Positions 52,294 to 62,712 of a DNA stretch of 64,000 nt are shown piece by piece. Origin of the DNA: Microbacterium yannicii PS01 (lineage in GTDB: Bacteria > Actinomycetota > Actinomycetes > Actinomycetales > Microbacteriaceae); assembly GCF_000304335.1 (NCBI RefSeq), contig NZ_CAJF01000011.1:56685-120684 (forward strand), written 5' to 3'. Position numbers and translations under genes: made by a program. Every line of letters begins with the position of its first letter. Position 1 is the first letter of the stretch. Under the pieces are notes generated by a model. The model did not search any database. It was given only the letters and a program-made list of their open reading frames with translations, and had not been told where the DNA came from.

Positions 52294-52445
52294 GGCTGCA
52301 GGCGCTACCGTGCGCTGGCACATCGTTCGCAAGCGGGCGGAAGTGGCGGCAGCCAGCGAGGTGCGGGTGACGAGCGGGGGTTGATCGTCGCCCGCATCCG
52401 GGCAGACTGGAGCGACCGCCGTCTCGTCCCGTGGAGGTCTCGCCG

Positions 52446-53684
52446 ATGTCAGCCCTCGCGTCGACCGCGCCGGCGAGCGCATACGGTTCCCGGGCCCTCG
52501 CTCCCGACCTGTCACGCGGAATGATGCTGCTGTTCATCGCGCTCGCGAACGTCTCGTGGTTCCTCTACGGCACTCCGACGACCGGAATGAACGCGCATCC
52601 CGTAGGGGCGGAGGGCGCCGATGCGATATGGCAGGCGATCGCCATCGTTGCGATCGACGCTCGCAGTTATCCCCTGTTCGCCTTCCTGTTCGGTTACGGC
52701 ATCTGGCAGCTGTACGCGCGGCAGCAGGCGAGGGGACTGGAAGCCCGGAGCGCACGCCGGCTCCTGCAGAGGCGTCATCTCTGGCTCATTGTGTTCGGCG
52801 CCGTCAACGCCGCCCTCCTCTGGTACGGCGACGTGCTCGGAGCCTGGGGCCTGCTGGGGCTTCTCGTGACGTGGATCTTCCTCCGGCGAAAGGACAGGAC
52901 ACTGGTCGTCTGGGCCTCCGTCCTGCTGGCGATCCTCGCGATCATCGCGCTCTTGTCAGTGGTCGGCGGACTTCTCACGCCGCCAGGGGTCGGGGGCATG
53001 GACGACTTCTCGATACCGAACCCCTCGGCGATATCCGACTACCTCGCGTCCATCGGTCCCCGACTGATGTTCTGGCTGATCCTCACCCCGGGGCAGGCCA
53101 TCCTGCTGCTGGCCGCGCCCATCGTGGTGCTGATCGCCATCGTGTGCGCCCGGCACGGCATTCTGGAGTCTCCCGCGGCTCACCGGCGTCTGCTTGTCGG
53201 CACAGCGCTCATCGGCATCACGGTCGGCTGGGTGGGTGCGGTACCCGAGCTGCTCGCCCACTTCGGCGTGTGGTCCATTCCCGCCTGGGCTCTGACGTCG
53301 CTGCACGGCATGACCGGGCTCTTCGCCGCGCTCGGATACGTGGCGGTCTTCGCGCTCATCGCCTCGCGATATGGCGGCGCGCGCCGCCCCGGGCGGGTCG
53401 TGCGGTCGCTGACCGCTTTGGGGAAGCGGTCGCTGTCGGGGTACCTGTGGCAATCCGTCGTCTTCGCGCCCGTGCTGTGCGCCTGGGGACTCGGGCTCGG
53501 CGGCATCCTTCAACAGTGGCAGGCCGCCTTGATCGCCCTCGTCACCTGGCTGATCTCTCTTGCGCTCATGATGGTGCTCGACCGCAAAGGCGTGCGGGGA
53601 CCTGCGGAATGGCTTCTGCGAAAGCTGATCTACCGCAGCAGCGGCGCAACGGCGGCGACACCAGTCACGTACACCGCGGGCTAG
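52446..53684 (+). CDS. DUF418 family membrane protein
   Basis: A 412-residue integral membrane protein with about ten helices. It starts DLSRGMMLLFIALANVSWFL and ends in the DUF418 domain (LTALGKRSLSGYLWQSVVFA; WQAALIALVTWLISLALMMV). Family role is unknown, though it is related to acyltransferase-like (YeiB) membrane proteins. ATG 52446 with GGAGG eight bases upstream; a GTG at 52431 is less likely. It converges on the HNH gene. Confidence 0.88.
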   Translation: MSALASTAPASAYGSRALAPDLSRGMMLLFIALANVSWFLYGTPTTGMNAHPVGAEGADAIWQAIAIVAIDARSYPLFAFLFGYGIWQLYARQQARGLEARSARRLLQRRHLWLIVFGAVNAALLWYGDVLGAWGLLGLLVTWIFLRRKDRTLVVWASVLLAILAIIALLSVVGGLLTPPGVGGMDDFSIPNPSAISDYLASIGPRLMFWLILTPGQAILLLAAPIVVLIAIVCARHGILESPAAHRRLLVGTALIGITVGWVGAVPELLAHFGVWSIPAWALTSLHGMTGLFAALGYVAVFALIASRYGGARRPGRVVRSLTALGKRSLSGYLWQSVVFAPVLCAWGLGLGGILQQWQAALIALVTWLISLALMMVLDRKGVRGPAEWLLRKLIYRSSGATAATPVTYTAG

Positions 53685-53702
53685 GGGTCTCCATCGTCGG
53701 GA

Positions 53703-55139
53703 TCAGGTCCGCAGCGCGATGAGATCGCGCCTTCGCGTGGGTGACTTCGTGGCCGGGCGCCACTTCATGGCGGAGTCCCACCAGGACGGACCTCGCACAT
53801 GCGGGACGCCGCCGACCATGCGGACCTGCCAGCCGCCGGTGTCGATGGTGCGGTGGTGGAACCAGCAGAGCAGCACGCCGTTATCGGTGTGCGTCGGTCC
53901 GCCCCGGGAGTGCTCCTCGACGTGGTGGACCTCGCACCACTGGGGCGGGACGTGGCAGCCGGGGATGACGCAGCCGCCGTCACGGAGCGTGATCGCCTTG
54001 CGCTGATGGCGGTTGAAGATGCGGTCGAGGGTGCTGATCGAAACGATCCGGCCGTTCTCCGCGGTCACGACGCGCTGCACGGCGCCGGTGCACGCGACGT
54101 GCCGCGCCGCCGCGAGGGGGATCGGCAACTCATCACCGGGAAGGTGGGCCTGACCGCGGCCGGTGGCCAGGTCCCGCTCGCGCACCGACACCACGAGAGT
54201 CGGGGCCGCGCCGCCGAGAGTCGGCAGTTCCCCGGATGCCGCGGCCGCAGTCAGCAGGACGGCGAGAGCGTCGTGCAGTTTCTGCGAGTGGCTGCGCTGG
54301 TCTGCGGCGGAGGCGACGGGAGAGTCGGGGTCGTCGCCCGCATCCGCGTCGTCGAGGAAGCGCGGGCCGGGTGCCGGAGCTCCGTCGACCCGCGGGTTGA
54401 GGATGCTGTCGCATCCGACTCGCAGCTGTGCAGCGACCTCGGGCAGCAGCAGGCCCCGGAGCGGGACGAGTCCGTCGTCACTACGACGGCCCAGGCTGAT
54501 CCCGCGCTTGCGCAGGGCTCGACTGTCGTCCGGTTCGGTGCCGTCCTGGTCGAGGTAGGCCGCCCAGACGCAGGCGAGGGCACGCAGGTCGTCGGCGGAT
54601 GCCGGTGGAGCAGCGTCTGCCCCCACGCCGCAGGCAGCGGCCGCGAGCTCGACATCAGCGGCGAGCATCTCGGCCCGTCCGGCCGCGCACCCGCGGAACG
54701 CACCGGTCACGGCCGTGACGCCGTCGATTCCCACCTCTCCCGCCGCGAGAGCCGCACGCATCCCGGGGAACTGCGCCGGCAGCACCTCGCCCGTCGACAG
54801 AGCCACCGACCGCTGCACCGCACCAGCCGCCGCGATGATCTCCGACGCGGTCCGGCTCGACACCCGCGTCGCGCGCTGGACCAGCTCGGACATACTGCGG
54901 CAGCCGTACCGAGTCGTGAGTCGCTCGGCAGGCCCGACGCCGCCGTCGCGGTCCATGGTCACGCCGACGGCCTCCGCCATGACGGCATCGGCACATCGCC
55001 GGATCCGACCCGCCACGGCCAACGCCCGCAGCACTTCGGTGTCATCCGATGCACGCAACCCGCCCTCGCCGACAGCTGCCGCCGTCACCGCCGAGAGCGC
55101 ATCTCCGAGCTCGGTCAGTGCGTCGGCGAGGTTCGACAT
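53703..55139 (-). CDS. DUF222-HNH endonuclease-like protein
   Basis: A 478-residue protein: N-terminal DUF222 (residues of about 1-330) and a C-terminal HNH domain (KAITLRDGGCVIPGCHVPPQ, CEVHHVEEHSRGGPTHTDNG, VLLCWFHHRTID) with the two Cys pairs and catalytic His of HNH nucleases. Such genes are present in many copies in Microbacteriaceae and have an unclear role. Codon use resembles its neighbours, so no sign of recent transfer. ATG at 55139 has GGAGG very close; a TTG upstream is less likely. Confidence 0.9.
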   Translation of the reverse strand: MSNLADALTELGDALSAVTAAAVGEGGLRASDDTEVLRALAVAGRIRRCADAVMAEAVGVTMDRDGGVGPAERLTTRYGCRSMSELVQRATRVSSRTASEIIAAAGAVQRSVALSTGEVLPAQFPGMRAALAAGEVGIDGVTAVTGAFRGCAAGRAEMLAADVELAAAACGVGADAAPPASADDLRALACVWAAYLDQDGTEPDDSRALRKRGISLGRRSDDGLVPLRGLLLPEVAAQLRVGCDSILNPRVDGAPAPGPRFLDDADAGDDPDSPVASAADQRSHSQKLHDALAVLLTAAAASGELPTLGGAAPTLVVSVRERDLATGRGQAHLPGDELPIPLAAARHVACTGAVQRVVTAENGRIVSISTLDRIFNRHQRKAITLRDGGCVIPGCHVPPQWCEVHHVEEHSRGGPTHTDNGVLLCWFHHRTIDTGGWQVRMVGGVPHVRGPSWWDSAMKWRPATKSPTRRRDLIALRT

Positions 55140-55312
55140 GCCTCCATTCTGACGAGAGCCTCCGACATCGAAATGACCCGATGAGACGGACAAATCAACC
55201 TGTGGATAACTCCGGACCTACCGCGTGAGCCGGTCGCTGGGGAGGAGGGGAGGCGACGCCGAAGCGCCGACCGCGCTCCCACTTGCCGACGCGGCTCACC
55301 GCGTTGCAGAAT

Positions 55313-55349
55313 TTGATAGTTGAAAACTTCAACCATCAACTTTTATGAT
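55313..55349 (+). promoter_or_regulatory. Promoter and 27-bp palindromic operator of the importer operon
   Basis: TTGATAGTTGAA (55313-55324) and TTCAACCATCAA (55328-55339) form an inverted repeat around AAC with 11 of 12 pairs. TTGAAA (55320-55325) as -35 and TATGAT (55344-55349) as -10, spacer 18 bp, make the strongest promoter in the window. The palindrome covers the -35, as in MarR-type repression. The regulator is not in the window. Confidence 0.75.
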
Positions 55350-55405
55350 GTTCTTGCGATGTCGCCCGACCTCGCACCCGTTCTGCACAACGATGTGGAG
55401 TCCCC

Positions 55406-56311
55406 ATGCGCACCACCACAGGCCTCGCGGCCCTCACCCCGCTTCTGGTGATCGGCCTCATCGCCGGATGCTCGTCGTCGGCGACACCCGAGAGCGACCC
55501 GACAGAGACGGATGCCGCGGCCGACGCCCCGCTCTACGACCAGCTCCCCGACGCGATCAAAGAGGCCGGCGTGATCAAGATCGCCGGGGACACCCACCCG
55601 CCGTACCGCACCATCGAAGAGGGCGGCGAGATCACCGGCATCGACCCGGATCTGCAGGCGGCGCTGTCGGAGCAGCTGGGCGTGCCCTTCGAGATCATCA
55701 CGTCCTCGGGTCTCGACGCGATGCTCACCGGCATGCTGTCGGGGCGCTTCGACGCGTTCAACGGACCGGTGCGCACCACACCCGAGCGCGAGGCCGACTT
55801 CGACGCCGTGGTCTGGATGACCACGCGCACCTCTTACGTCTACCTCGCCGAGCGTGCCGACGACCTCGGCGACCCCGAGGCCCTCTGCGGCGCACGTGTT
55901 GCGGGCGTGACGGGTTCGGTGACCGAGAGCCAGCTCGCCCGCTACAACGAATGGTGCGCCGACGAGGGCCTCGACCCGGCCGAGTTCATCGGGCTGGAAG
56001 ACAGCAACGCGACGTTCCTCGCGGTCAACTCCGATCGCGCCGACTACGCGGGCACCACCCAGTCCGCTGCGATCGACCTGCAGGCGTCCGATCCCGACAC
56101 GTACGAGTTCATCATCCAGTCCGATGAGCAGGGCGCCGGGGTCGACCAGCTCGCGATGTTCCTGCCGAAGGACAACGGGCTCGCCGAGCCGATGCTCGCC
56201 GCCTTCGAGGCGATCTTCGAGAACGGCGAGTACGAGCGGATCATGACCGAGTGGGGCATCGAGGATGCCGCCGTCGACGCGCCCACGCTCAACCCGATGA
56301 CCAGCCAGTGA
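55406..56311 (+). CDS. Amino acid-type ABC transporter binding lipoprotein (family 3)
   Basis: A 301-residue lipoprotein with lipobox LIAGC at Cys22. The mature part is a family 3 binding fold (AGDTHPPYRTIEEGGEITGI; LDAMLTGMLSGRFDAFNGPV), which binds polar amino acids, opines or small acids. The GRFDAFNG strand with Arg/Asp positions is usual. First gene of the operon, 57 bases after the -10. Because of the CoA enzymes downstream, the ligand may be a hydroxy or amino acid that is later activated to a CoA ester; that is inference. Confidence 0.9.
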   Translation: MRTTTGLAALTPLLVIGLIAGCSSSATPESDPTETDAAADAPLYDQLPDAIKEAGVIKIAGDTHPPYRTIEEGGEITGIDPDLQAALSEQLGVPFEIITSSGLDAMLTGMLSGRFDAFNGPVRTTPEREADFDAVVWMTTRTSYVYLAERADDLGDPEALCGARVAGVTGSVTESQLARYNEWCADEGLDPAEFIGLEDSNATFLAVNSDRADYAGTTQSAAIDLQASDPDTYEFIIQSDEQGAGVDQLAMFLPKDNGLAEPMLAAFEAIFENGEYERIMTEWGIEDAAVDAPTLNPMTSQ

Positions 56312-56312
56312 C

Positions 56313-57232
56313 ATGACCGACCTCACCACCCAGCCGGTGCGCAACCCGTCGGCCGACCGCTCGGTCGACGCCGCACGCGCACGACGCCGGATCCATCCCT
56401 GGCGCGTCGTGGTCGGCATCCTGCTCGCCTTCGTCACCGTGCAGATCGTGATCTTCCTCGTCACGAACGAGCGGTTCGAGTGGCCGGTCGTCGCGGAGTA
56501 CCTCTTCAACCCGAGCGTGCTCATGGGCCTCGGGATGTCGATCATGCTGACGATCGTCGGCATGGTGTTCGGCTCGCTGCTCGGCACGGCGCTCGCCGCC
56601 GGCCAGCTCACCGAGTTCGCGCCGCTGCGGTGGGCGTGCATCGTGTTCGTCGGGGTCTTCCGCGGGGTTCCGCCGCTGGTGCAGCTGATCTTCTGGTACA
56701 ACCTCGCCTACCTGCTGCCGCGCCTCGCGGTCGGCGTGCCGTTCGGGCCCGAGCTGTTCAGCTGGCCGACGAACGACCTGATCACGCCGCTCACCGCCGC
56801 GATCATCGGCCTCTCGCTCCACGAGGCGGCCTACATGGCCGAGATCATCCGCGCCGGCATCCTCTCGGTAGACTCGGGTCAGCGCGATGCCGCCGCCGCC
56901 ATGGGGTTCAGCCGCTGGCACTCGTTCACCCGGGTCGTGCTGCCGCAGGCGATGCGCGTCATCATCCCGCCGACCGGCTCGCAGGTGATCGCCCTCATGA
57001 AGGGCACCTCGCTGGTCAGCGTCATCGCGATGGGCGACCTGCTGCACTCGGTGCAGGTCATCTACAACCGCACGTACGAAGTGGTGCCGATGCTGATGGT
57101 GGCCGTGATCTGGTACCTGGTCGTCGTCACCGCCCTCACGCTCGTGCAGCGCCGGGTCGAGCGGCACTTCAACAGGGGGATGACGCGCGCCGCGGTCGTG
57201 CGGCGCGTCGTCGAGCGGACGGAGGCGGCGGC

Positions 57233-57236
<4 letters not shown>
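56313..57236 (+). CDS. Amino acid-type ABC transporter permease
   Basis: Membrane permease of 307 residues with a cytosolic N-terminus and about five helices. The coupling loop is AGILSVDSGQRDAAAAMGFS. Only one permease gene is present, so the transporter should be a homodimer in the membrane. It starts one base past the binding-protein stop. Confidence 0.93.
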
Positions 57237-58035
<799 letters not shown>

Positions 58036-58039
<4 letters not shown>

Positions 58040-59178
58040 TCACCGTCCGCGCCGTCGGCGACCTCGTGCTCGAGCGGGACGATGCGAGCTCGCTGCTCGC
58101 ACCGGCGCGCGACCTGCTGCGCGAGAGCGACCTGCTCATCGGGCATCTCGAGATCCCGCATCTCGACAGCGAGATCGATGAAGGCGTGGTGCAGACGACC
58201 GACGTGCCGGCTCTGCCCGGACCGCCGAGCGCCCTGGACGCACTCGCCGATTCCCGGTTCGGCATCCTCACCCTCGCCGGCAACCACGTCTACGACTTCG
58301 GCCCTGACGGCATCCGCTCCACGGTGCGGCACTGCACCGAGCGCGGCCTGCGCACGACGGGCGTGGGCGAGAACCTCGACGAGGCGTTCGCGCCGGCGAT
58401 CACCGACGTCGACGGCACGCGCGTCGCCGTTCTGAGCGTCAACTGCGTCGGCCCCCGCGAGACGTGGGCGACGAGCCTCAAGCCCGGCGCCGCGTACGTC
58501 GAGGTGATCACGCACTACGAGGTGCGGGGAGCGAACCCGGGCGGACCGCCCCGCGTGCGGACGTACGCCGAGCCCACGAGCCTCGGACGACTCCGCGAGG
58601 CGGTCGAGGTCGCGGCCGCCCACGCCGACATCGTGGTCGTCGCCCTGCACAAGGGGCTGGTGCACGTTCCCGTCGAGATCGCCGACTACGAGATCGAGGT
58701 CTCGCACGCGGTGGTGGATGCCGGAGCCCACGCCGTGATCGGCCACCATGCGCACATCGCGAAGGGAGTCGAGATCTACCGCGGCCGAGCGATCTTCCAC
58801 GGGCTGGGCAACTTCGCGACCGTGACGCGGGCGCTCGCGGTCTCGTCGGACGGATCGCCCGAGCGACTCGCGTGGGCGCGTCAGCGGCGGCGGCTGTTCG
58901 GATTCGAACCGGATGCCGCGATGCCCGACTATCCGTTCCACCCCGAGAGCCGGCACACCGCGATCGCCGAGCTGATCATCGGCGACGGCGCGGTGCAGGC
59001 GGCGCTGCTGCCGTGCTGGATCGACGACGACGCCCGGCCCGTGCCGGTCGGGCGCTCGGAGCGCGGCGAGCGCGTGGCCGAGTACTTCCGCACGATCACC
59101 GCTGAGGCGGGACTATCCACCGAACTCGTGTGGGACGACGAGCGACTCGTCGTGCGCGCGGGGGAAAGCAGACCATGA
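58036..59178 (+). CDS. CapA-family metallophosphatase-like protein
   Basis: A 380-residue CapA/PgsA-like protein of calcineurin fold. GDLVLERDD, FGILTLAGNHVYDFGPDG, ALHKGLVH, AVIGHHAHIAKGVE and FHGLGNFATVTR are the five metal-site motifs; the usual GD is followed by VLER instead of the typical strand. There is no signal or membrane anchor, unlike most CapA proteins of poly-gamma-glutamate synthesis, so it is probably a cytosolic hydrolase or ligand-binding partner in this pathway. GTG at 58036 overlaps the ATPase stop. Confidence 0.88.
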
Positions 59179-60419
59179 GCACCACTGACGCCCCCTTGGC
59201 GGGCAAGACCGTGATCGACCTGACGACGGCGCTCGCGGGCCCTTATGCGACCCTGCTGCTGGCGAGCCTCGGCGCACGGGTCATCAAGGTCGAGAACCCC
59301 GAGCGCGGGGGCGACTCGTCGCGCAACAACTCCCCGTACGTCACCGCCGACGGCCTGCAGCTGCGCCGGACCGGCCCCGACGACATGTCGGTGTCGATGA
59401 TGGCGCGCGGCCGCGGCAAGGAGAGCATCACCCTCAACCTCAAGCACGCCGCGAGCCGGGAGGTGTTCTTCGACCTCGTCCGCAACGCCGACATCGTCGT
59501 CGAGAACTACAGCGCGGGCGTGACGCGGCGCCTCGGCATCGACTTCGCCGCGGTGCAGCAGATCAATCCGCGGATCGTCTACACCTCGATCAGCGGCTTC
59601 GGCGCCCAGGGCGTCCCCGGCGAGGGCAAGGCGATGGACACGATCATCCAGGCGCTGAGCGGCGTCATGATGACCGCCGGCGAGCCGGGCGATGCGCCGG
59701 TGCGGTTCGGCCTGCCCATCGGCGACCTCGTCGCACCGCTGTTCGCCGTGATCGGGACGCTGGCCGCCGTGATGGATGCCGAGCGCACCGGCGAGGGGCA
59801 GCACGTCGACGTCTCGATGCTCGGCAGCCTCACGTCGCTCGTCGCGTGCGAGCCGTTCGACGCCCTGGAATCGGTCGGCTTCCCGCTGCGCACCGGCGCG
59901 GTCGTGCCGCGGCTCGCGCCGTTCGGCACGTTCCAGTCCGTCGACGGCTGGTTCGCCATCTGCGCGCCGACCGACGCCTTCGCCGAGGGGACTCTGTCGG
60001 CGATCGGGCAGCCCGAGCTGGTCGACGATCCGCGGTTCTCGTCTCGTGACGCTCGCGTAGACAACGCCGACGAACTGCACGCCCTCGTGAGCGAGTGGGC
60101 GCGCACCCGCTCGTCGGCCGAGGTGCTGTCGGCGTTCGAGCACAACGGCGTGCCCGCCGCGCCGGTGCGCGACACCGCGACCGCCGTGCGCGACGACATC
60201 GTCACCGGCCGCGGCGAGGTCGTGCCTCTCGTGCACCCGCAGTTCGGTCACTTCGAGGGTCTCTACGGCACCGGGCTCCCGGTGGTGTTCTCGCGCAGCC
60301 GGGCCGACCTCTCGCGCCCCGCCCCCGGCCTCGGCGAGCACACCGAGGGCGTGCTCGGGGATCTGCTCGGCTACGACTCCGATCGGGTGGCGCAGCTTCG
60401 GCAGGACGGGGTGCTGTGA
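59175..60419 (+). CDS. Class III CoA-transferase (CaiB/BaiF/FldA type)
   Basis: Cytosolic CoA-transferase of 414 residues. GKTVIDLTTALAGPYATLLL and GARVIKVENPERGGDSSR form the CoA-binding start; the catalytic Asp is in GEGKAMDTIIQALSGVM. In phenyllactate and carnitine pathways such enzymes move CoA to a 2-hydroxy acid before dehydration, and here two dehydratase-like subunits follow directly. ATGA overlaps both sides except GTGA with the next gene. Confidence 0.93.
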   Translation: MSTTDAPLAGKTVIDLTTALAGPYATLLLASLGARVIKVENPERGGDSSRNNSPYVTADGLQLRRTGPDDMSVSMMARGRGKESITLNLKHAASREVFFDLVRNADIVVENYSAGVTRRLGIDFAAVQQINPRIVYTSISGFGAQGVPGEGKAMDTIIQALSGVMMTAGEPGDAPVRFGLPIGDLVAPLFAVIGTLAAVMDAERTGEGQHVDVSMLGSLTSLVACEPFDALESVGFPLRTGAVVPRLAPFGTFQSVDGWFAICAPTDAFAEGTLSAIGQPELVDDPRFSSRDARVDNADELHALVSEWARTRSSAEVLSAFEHNGVPAAPVRDTATAVRDDIVTGRGEVVPLVHPQFGHFEGLYGTGLPVVFSRSRADLSRPAPGLGEHTEGVLGDLLGYDSDRVAQLRQDGVL

Positions 60420-61453
60420 CGACGAGCGCTCCCGTGATCGGTGTCGTCGGCAACGACGTGCCGCGGCAGCTGCTGCTCGCGGTCGGCGGCCATCCTCATC
60501 GGCTGACCGGGTCGTGGGAGGGCGACATCGATCCCGTCGCGCAGCAGCTGCTCGGAGCGACGGACGTGGCCGTGACGCGGCTGCTGACCGAGCTCCGCGA
60601 GGAAGCGCGCGCCGTCGACGGGCTCGTCGTGTGCAACGACAGCCAGGCCCACCTCCGGCTCTTCTACGTGCTGCGCGCCACGGCGCCGGAGCTGCCGCTG
60701 CACCTGCTCGACATGCCGCGGGACGACTCGGAGCCCGCCCGCCGGTTCGCCCGCTTCCAGCTCGAGGCGCTCGCCGCGTTCTGCTCGGGACTGACGGGGC
60801 GGGCGCTCGACGACGCGTCCCTCGCCGACGCGGCCGTCGTCGAGGCTGCCCTCGGCGATGCGCTGCGACGACTGCGCGTCCGTCGACGGGCCGACCCGCC
60901 GCAGTGCTCCGGGGCCGGTGCGCTCGACGCGATCCTGGATGCGGCACGCCTGGCGCCGTCCGAGGCGGTGAGCCGCATCGACGCGGCTCAGACGTCGGTG
61001 CCGGCGGGCGTGACCCGGGTCCATATGACCGGCTCGTCCCATCCCGACGCCGCCTTCTACCGTGAGCTCGAGCGCGACGGCCGCTGCGTCGTCGTGAGCG
61101 AGGATCACGACACCGGCGATGCCGCCTGGCTGGGCCCGGCGGCGTCCGGCGCCACGGTGGCAGAGGTCATCGAGGGCCTGATCGACGCCCACTTCGAGCG
61201 TGTGACCACGTCGGCGACAGCGACCAGCGCGGATCGCGTCGCTCTCACCCGCGAGGTCGCGCAGGCCGCGGGCGCCGACGTCGTGGCCGCGGTGGTCCGC
61301 GATCTCGACGAGGGTCCACTGTGGGACCTCGCCGACCAGCGCGCGGCGCTCGAGGGCCGCCCCCTCATCAGCGTGCGCGTGACCCCCGGCGCCGAGACGG
61401 AATCGGCCCGCGAACTCGTGCGCGGTCTCGTCGGACCGGCGGTGCCGGCGTGA
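60416..61453 (+). CDS. 2-hydroxyacyl-CoA dehydratase-like subunit A (HgdB/BcrC superfamily)
   Basis: A 345-residue protein with the fold of 2-hydroxyacyl-CoA dehydratase/benzoyl-CoA reductase subunits: DGLVVCNDSQAHLRLFYVLR, LPLHLLDMPRDDSEPARRFA, and VHMTGSSHPDAAFYRELE followed by VVSEDHDTG. In active dehydratases the last segment normally carries a cluster Cys (CTG); here it is DTG. Cys remain in VVCNDS, AAFCSG, PPQCSG and GRCVVV. Iron-sulphur chemistry is therefore doubtful or altered. Coupled to its partner by a GTGA overlap. Confidence 0.78.
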   Translation: MTTSAPVIGVVGNDVPRQLLLAVGGHPHRLTGSWEGDIDPVAQQLLGATDVAVTRLLTELREEARAVDGLVVCNDSQAHLRLFYVLRATAPELPLHLLDMPRDDSEPARRFARFQLEALAAFCSGLTGRALDDASLADAAVVEAALGDALRRLRVRRRADPPQCSGAGALDAILDAARLAPSEAVSRIDAAQTSVPAGVTRVHMTGSSHPDAAFYRELERDGRCVVVSEDHDTGDAAWLGPAASGATVAEVIEGLIDAHFERVTTSATATSADRVALTREVAQAAGADVVAAVVRDLDEGPLWDLADQRAALEGRPLISVRVTPGAETESARELVRGLVGPAVPA

Positions 61454-62712
61454 GCGGCGCGCGCACCGCCGGAGCGTCGCGGCTGGAGAGCGCCGCGGCG
61501 GCCACGGCGTTCCAGAAGGAGTGGTTCCTGCGACTCGCGGAGCGAGCGCGCGCCGGAGAGCCGATCGCGCTGGCGAACGCGGATGCCCCGCACGAACTGC
61601 TCCGGGCCCTCGGCATCCCGTATGTGGTGAACCAGTGGTGGTCGTCGATCATCTCCGCCAAGCGCGCCGGGCCCGCCAGCCTCGCCGCGGTCGCCGCGCA
61701 GGGGATGCCCGATGACAGCCGTCAGTACGACGTGCTGCCGTTGGGTGCGCAGGATCTCGGCGACACGGACGCACCCTGGGGAGGGCTGCCTGAACCGCGA
61801 TTCGCGATCGCGGAGCGCAGCGGCGACGTCACGCACAAGATCTTCGAGCGGTGGGGGCGGCGGCCGGGAACCGAGACTTTCCTGCTCTCGCGGACCGCCG
61901 CCGTGCCGGCGCCCGCCGGCTGGTGGGACCGCGTGGCGCACGATTGGGAGGACGTCTTCGGGGCGGCCCGCATCGATCTGCTCGAGGGCGAGATCCGGAT
62001 GCTGGCCGCGACGCTCGAGCAGCGCGTCGGCCGCGCGCTGGACCACGGGCGGCTCGCCGAGATCATGGCGCTGGCCAACGAGCAGGCGGAGTGGAATCGC
62101 CGCACGCGCGACCTGCTGGCGGCAGCACGTCCCCTGCCGGTGGCCGTCACCGACATCATCCCTGCCGTCATGGTCCCGCAGTGGCACCGCGGCACCGCCT
62201 GGGCGGTGGAGGCCGCGCGGCGTCTCCACGACGAGGTGGCCCGCCGCATCGACGAGGGGCACGCGGTCCACGACGGCGAGCGCCGTCGCCTGATGTGGAT
62301 CGGGCGGGGACTGTGGTCCGACCTGGACATGTACCGCTCGTTTCAAGAGGAGTTCGGCGCCGTCTTCGTGTGGTCGATGTACCTGGCGATCGCGGCCGAC
62401 GGCTACGCGCGCTACGGCGATGACCCGAAGCGGGCGCTGGCCGCACGGTTCGTCGGGCTCACCGATCTGCTCTACGTGCCGCCGATGTCGTCGTCGTGGT
62501 ACGTCAAGGAAGCCCTGGCGCACGGCGTCGACGGCGTGGTGCACCTGGTCGCCGACGACACGCCGGCCCCCGGGGTGATCACGTCGGCGCTCGAGGAACG
62601 CGGCATCCCCGTGCTCGAGATCCGCGCCAGCAACGCCGATCCGCGGGCGACCGGTGACGTCCGGGAGCGGATCGCGGGCTTCGTGCGGGAGCGCGTGCCG
62701 GCCGCGCGATGA
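61450..62712 (+). CDS. 2-hydroxyacyl-CoA dehydratase-like subunit B, cysteine-free
   Basis: A 420-residue paralogous subunit. ARAGEPIALANADAPHELLR and LGIPYVVNQWWSSIISAKRA match the family N-terminal domain, and YVKEALAHGVDGVVHLVADD the C-terminal one with ASNADPRATGDVRERIAGFV (family: Q-D-x-x-RxEAF-like end). I find no cysteine anywhere in it, so it cannot ligate a [4Fe-4S] cluster as HgdA/HgdB do. There is no ATP-dependent activator gene in the window. GTG at 61450. Function unknown: perhaps an oxygen-tolerant lyase or a structural relative with new chemistry. Confidence 0.78.
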   Translation: MSGARTAGASRLESAAAATAFQKEWFLRLAERARAGEPIALANADAPHELLRALGIPYVVNQWWSSIISAKRAGPASLAAVAAQGMPDDSRQYDVLPLGAQDLGDTDAPWGGLPEPRFAIAERSGDVTHKIFERWGRRPGTETFLLSRTAAVPAPAGWWDRVAHDWEDVFGAARIDLLEGEIRMLAATLEQRVGRALDHGRLAEIMALANEQAEWNRRTRDLLAAARPLPVAVTDIIPAVMVPQWHRGTAWAVEAARRLHDEVARRIDEGHAVHDGERRRLMWIGRGLWSDLDMYRSFQEEFGAVFVWSMYLAIAADGYARYGDDPKRALAARFVGLTDLLYVPPMSSSWYVKEALAHGVDGVVHLVADDTPAPGVITSALEERGIPVLEIRASNADPRATGDVRERIAGFVRERVPAAR

